Notes under the pieces: model-generated
What the model was told of the DNA's origin: nothing
Database searches by the model: none
The model's input: only the letters and a program-made list of their open reading frames with translations
Assembly: GCA_003252385.1 (NCBI GenBank)
Contig: QKEH01000162.1
Coordinates: 1-39,870, forward strand
Length of the DNA: 39,870 bases
Reading direction: 5' to 3'
DNA from: Bacteroidota bacterium
Lineage (GTDB): Bacteria; Bacteroidota; Bacteroidia; Bacteroidales; UBA10428
Part shown: positions 37,385 to 39,870 of the stretch, piece after piece
Layout: the number at the start of each line of letters is the position of its first letter
Numbering within the stretch: position 1 is the first letter of the stretch
Program-made: the position numbers and the translations under genes

Positions 37385-37854
37385 ACTTTCATCGCTAAAC
37401 GCTTTTACTTACGTGGATTAGGTACCCGCTGGTTTTTCAGGCAGAGAAATATCCCGGATTACGCGACATTTCTGTTGAAGTGGCTGGTCAGGTGTACTTA
37501 CCGGTGCTGCAAATTTGGATACTTCCGGGAGAAAGCACTCCTTCAGATAGTTCTGTTACGCCAGACCCGCATTTCTCGCGAGGCCGGAAGCAAAATCAAA
37601 CTCATTCCGGTATTCATCCTGTGCCTGAAAAAATTCCTGTTTTGTGCCTTCTCCCTGCTTACGTCCACAGTATATGAACCTGATTTATGAGGGATCACAC
37701 CCCAATGAGGAACTTGCAAAACGAAAATGTGTAGAATTAGGGGAAGTGCCAATGGTTTCATCCGGGAAAGGGGATTATCTATCAAAATAATCCTCGATTG
37801 TATCACGTTTTTACTAATTTCGGTGCAACTAAAACGAAAAATTTTACAGTGATC
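37385..37854. other. 470 bp intergenic region
   Basis: Between the DUF4834 gene and the guanylyltransferase. No recognised protein or RNA is present. Short frames overlap it on both strands without motifs; one at 37674-37790 (listed separately) has sensible codons. A box TAATTTCG at 37815-37822 may be a variant -7 element for the downstream gene. Confidence 0.4.
37674..37790 (+). CDS. possible small ORF, unproven
   Basis: An ATG-started frame of 38 residues ending in TAA. It is hydrophilic and charged (EGSHPNEELAKRKCVELGE) with codon use like the neighbours. There is no promoter or homologue to support it. It may be chance or a remnant of a broken gene, as the region upstream reads as short frames in two phases. 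Confidence 0.2.
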   Translation: MNLIYEGSHPNEELAKRKCVELGEVPMVSSGKGDYLSK

Positions 37855-38949
37855 ATGAATAGCAAGAACTATTGTGTCATCATGGCCGGAGGCATTGGAA
37901 GCCGGTTCTGGCCTTTAAGCCGAACACGAAAACCCAAACAATTTCTCGATATTTTAGGAACCGGCAAATCCCTGTTGCAACAAACCTTCGACCGTTTTGC
38001 CCAAATCATCCCCAAGGAAAACATACTCATCGTTTCCAACGAAGAATACAACGATCTGATCCTTAAACAACTTCCCGGAATTGGTCAGGATCAGATTCTG
38101 CTTGAACCGATGCGAAGAAATACAGCACCCTGTATTGCCTATGCCAATTACAAGATACGCGAGCGCGAACCCGAAGCCAATATTGTAGTAGCCCCATCGG
38201 ATCACCTGATTCTGAAAGAACAGGATTTCCTGAATGTGGTATCCAAAGGGCTCGATTTTGTAGCCACAAACAATGCCTTGCTTACCTTGGGCATACAGCC
38301 CAGCCGGCCCGAAACCGGCTATGGTTACATTCAAATTAATGGCGAGAACAAAGAAATTACAGTTAACCAAAGTCTTCGAAAAGTAAAAACCTTCACCGAG
38401 AAACCCAACCTCGAAATGGCCAAAGTATTTCTCGAAAGTGGCGACTTCTTCTGGAATTCGGGAATTTTCTTCTGGTCGCTACCTGCCATTAACCATGCAT
38501 TTGCCACCTATCTGCCCGATGTGGACACCCTCTTCAGCGAAGGTGCCGGACTCTACAACACCGCCGGGGAACGCGATTTTATCAGCGACACCTATCCCCG
38601 TTGCAAGAACATTTCCATTGATTATGGCATTATGGAGAAAGCCGATAATGTATATACCCTTTGTTCGGATTTTGGATGGTCCGACCTGGGTACCTGGGGT
38701 TCGCTCTATGATATGTCGTCGAAGGACGAGCAGCTGAATGCCGTGCAGGGCGAGAATGTGTTCCTGTACGAATCCTCCAACAGCATTATCAACCTGCCCA
38801 ACAACAAATTGGCGGTGATACAGGGACTCGATGATTATATTGTGGTCGATTCGGACAACATCCTTCTCATTTGCAAGAAAAAGGACGAGCAAAAGATCAA
38901 GAATTTTGTGAACGATGTTAAACTTGAGAAAGGGGAAGACTATATATAG
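37855..38949 (+). CDS. manC: mannose-1-phosphate guanylyltransferase
   Basis: Makes GDP-mannose from mannose-1-phosphate and GTP for capsule, LPS or glycoprotein sugars. The 364-residue protein opens with the nucleotide-binding motif AGGIGSRFWPLSR (11-23) and the KPKQF motif (26-30). FTEKPN in the middle and WNSGIFFW are typical of the family. It lacks the phosphomannose isomerase (cupin) domain of the longer bifunctional enzymes. ATG 37855 was preferred; the longer frame begins with a TTG at 37798. A strong terminator follows. Confidence 0.94.
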   Translation: MNSKNYCVIMAGGIGSRFWPLSRTRKPKQFLDILGTGKSLLQQTFDRFAQIIPKENILIVSNEEYNDLILKQLPGIGQDQILLEPMRRNTAPCIAYANYKIREREPEANIVVAPSDHLILKEQDFLNVVSKGLDFVATNNALLTLGIQPSRPETGYGYIQINGENKEITVNQSLRKVKTFTEKPNLEMAKVFLESGDFFWNSGIFFWSLPAINHAFATYLPDVDTLFSEGAGLYNTAGERDFISDTYPRCKNISIDYGIMEKADNVYTLCSDFGWSDLGTWGSLYDMSSKDEQLNAVQGENVFLYESSNSIINLPNNKLAVIQGLDDYIVVDSDNILLICKKKDEQKIKNFVNDVKLEKGEDYI

Positions 38950-38964
38950 ATAGTGTTTGCAACA

Positions 38965-39014
38965 AAAACATAAAAGGGCTTCAATCCACTGGATTGCAAG
39001 CCCTTTTATGTTTT
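38965..39014. terminator. bidirectional terminator between manC and apt
   Basis: A long stem: 17 bp AAAACATAAAAGGGCTT with its complement, then a C bulge, then CAATCC/GGATTG and a 3 nt loop. A-rich and T-rich flanks serve both convergent genes. Confidence 0.92.
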
Positions 39015-39027
39015 GTGCAGCAACTGC

Positions 39028-39561
39028 CTAAAAATGGATCAGGCTGGTTACTTCATAATTTCCCAGGTATTTTCTTCCATTCAAAAACCCCAGCTCAATA
39101 AAAAAGCAGGGATAAATTGCAACGGGATTAAACACCTTCAGCAGGTCGATAGCGGCATTGGCGGTGCCTCCGGTTGCCAGCAGGTCGTCGTGAAGGAGTA
39201 TCCGGTCGGAGGAGGTGATTGCATCCTTATGGATCTCGATAGAGTCGGTGCCGTATTCCAGTTGATAATCCTTGGCGTAAGTTTCGGCCGGCAACTTACC
39301 AGGCTTTCGGATGGGAACAAAACCGGCACCCAGCTTATGTGCAACAGCCCCTCCTAGAATAAACCCGCGCGATTCGATACAAACCACCTTGGTAATCCCT
39401 TTGTGCTGATAATGCTCAGCAATGGTATCGGCCACAAACGAAAACAATTCGGGCTTTTGCAATACGGTAGTTATGTCTTTAAATTGAATGCCGGGTATGG
39501 GAAAATCCGGCACATTCCGTATATGCTCCTTAACGGATTCAAGGGTAAGGGTTTCTGTCAT
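39028..39561 (-). CDS. apt: adenine phosphoribosyltransferase
   Basis: Converts adenine and PRPP to AMP in purine salvage. The 177-residue protein has the APRT features: FPIPGIQFKDIT (20-31), ESRGFILGGAVAH (63-75), and the PRPP-binding loop ILLHDDLLATGGTANA (121-136). In this loop the usual VDD is HDD. Length and order are normal. It has a promoter upstream and a shared terminator with manC. The two PNPs in the window feed free purine bases into this type of enzyme. Confidence 0.96.
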   Translation of the reverse strand: MTETLTLESVKEHIRNVPDFPIPGIQFKDITTVLQKPELFSFVADTIAEHYQHKGITKVVCIESRGFILGGAVAHKLGAGFVPIRKPGKLPAETYAKDYQLEYGTDSIEIHKDAITSSDRILLHDDLLATGGTANAAIDLLKVFNPVAIYPCFFIELGFLNGRKYLGNYEVTSLIHF

Positions 39562-39593
39562 GGGTATCGTTTTTAGATGATTTATAACGGTTA

Positions 39594-39623
39594 CTAAAGT
39601 AGTTGAATTGATTGGTATTGCAA
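39594..39623 (-). promoter_or_regulatory. promoter of apt
   Basis: Minus strand TTG (39623-39621), 19 bp, TACTTTAG (39601-39594), one mismatch from the -7 consensus. Predicted leader is about 27 nt. Confidence 0.5.
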
Positions 39624-39787
39624 AGCAGGGTACCCGGATTAACAGACAACTTCAGGTGCTGTTAACCATCGCGTACAGTTTTTTTCTAAACCAGATATCG
39701 CTTAGCACAAACCCTCCGGTTCAATCCATGCACACGAAGAATAGCTGATTGTGTAAAGCGGGTAATCAGGGTAAAATTACCCATGTC

Positions 39788-39870
39788 CTACATAGCACTA
39801 ACCGGTAATAAAATCCGAACCGTCGTACCCTCCTGATCGTTGGATACTATCTTAAATTCGCCGCCCATCA
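39788..39870 (-). CDS. C-terminal end of a sensor histidine kinase (partial)
   Basis: A frame open to the right edge ends at TAG 39788-39790. Its last 27 residues, MGGEFKIVSNDQ then EGTTVRILLP, match the G2-box and last strand of the HATPase_c domain of histidine kinases. The rest of the protein lies beyond the window. It is upstream of apt on the same strand, 226 bp away; apt has its own promoter. Confidence 0.75.
   Translation of the reverse strand, partial: MGGEFKIVSNDQEGTTVRILLPVSAM

Overview
The window reads as a chromosomal segment of a Bacteroidota bacterium, most likely a member of class Bacteroidia. Reasons: a TonB-dependent receptor with a CarboxypepD_reg-like domain, families that I know mainly from this phylum (DUF5723, DUF4834, LytTR two-component pairs), Gram-negative LPS genes (kdsB, lpxK), and many Bacteroidetes-type promoters (-33 TTG, 19-20 bp, -7 TAnnTTTG). 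I see no rRNA, tRNA, CRISPR array, transposase or phage gene. Most of it is ordinary core genome with a few less-studied envelope genes.

Layout. 1-1.6 kb: tail of an unknown gene, kdsB (CMP-Kdo for LPS) and riboflavin synthase. 1.7-6.9 kb, minus strand: a TonB-dependent receptor, a LytS-type sensor kinase and a LytTR regulator in one operon, followed by an outer-membrane barrel protein. 7.2-10 kb: a secreted rhodanese, a divergent GNAT-like protein, a small secreted protein and a LETM1-like membrane protein. 10-15.7 kb: folK, sppA, lpxK overlapping a purine nucleoside phosphorylase (PNP), and trpS. 15.8-20.5 kb: a secreted protein, a REC-histidine kinase, pirin, a second PNP and radC. 20.5-24 kb, minus strand: a secreted TPR protein and a three-gene ABC transporter. 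24.1-25.3 kb: a surface protein with twelve 15-16 residue repeats. 25.5-31.7 kb, minus strand: ung overlapping a Na/Pi cotransporter with an Ig-like N-terminal domain, then a large secreted GH2 beta-galactosidase. 32.2-37.4 kb, plus strand: a four-gene envelope operon (membrane-anchored DUF3352-like propeller protein, lipoprotein, DUF5723 barrel, DUF4834 protein). 37.9-39.9 kb: mannose-1-phosphate guanylyltransferase, apt and the C-terminus of a histidine kinase.

How genes may work together. kdsB, lpxK and the guanylyltransferase supply surface polysaccharide precursors. The two PNPs and apt form a purine-salvage set; the second PNP has substitutions that suggest 5'-deoxy or 5'-methylthio adenine nucleosides, whose adenine apt could recycle. 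The best candidate for an undescribed system is the 32.2-37.4 kb operon, whose products would span inner membrane, periplasm and outer membrane. Function there is inferred from architecture only.
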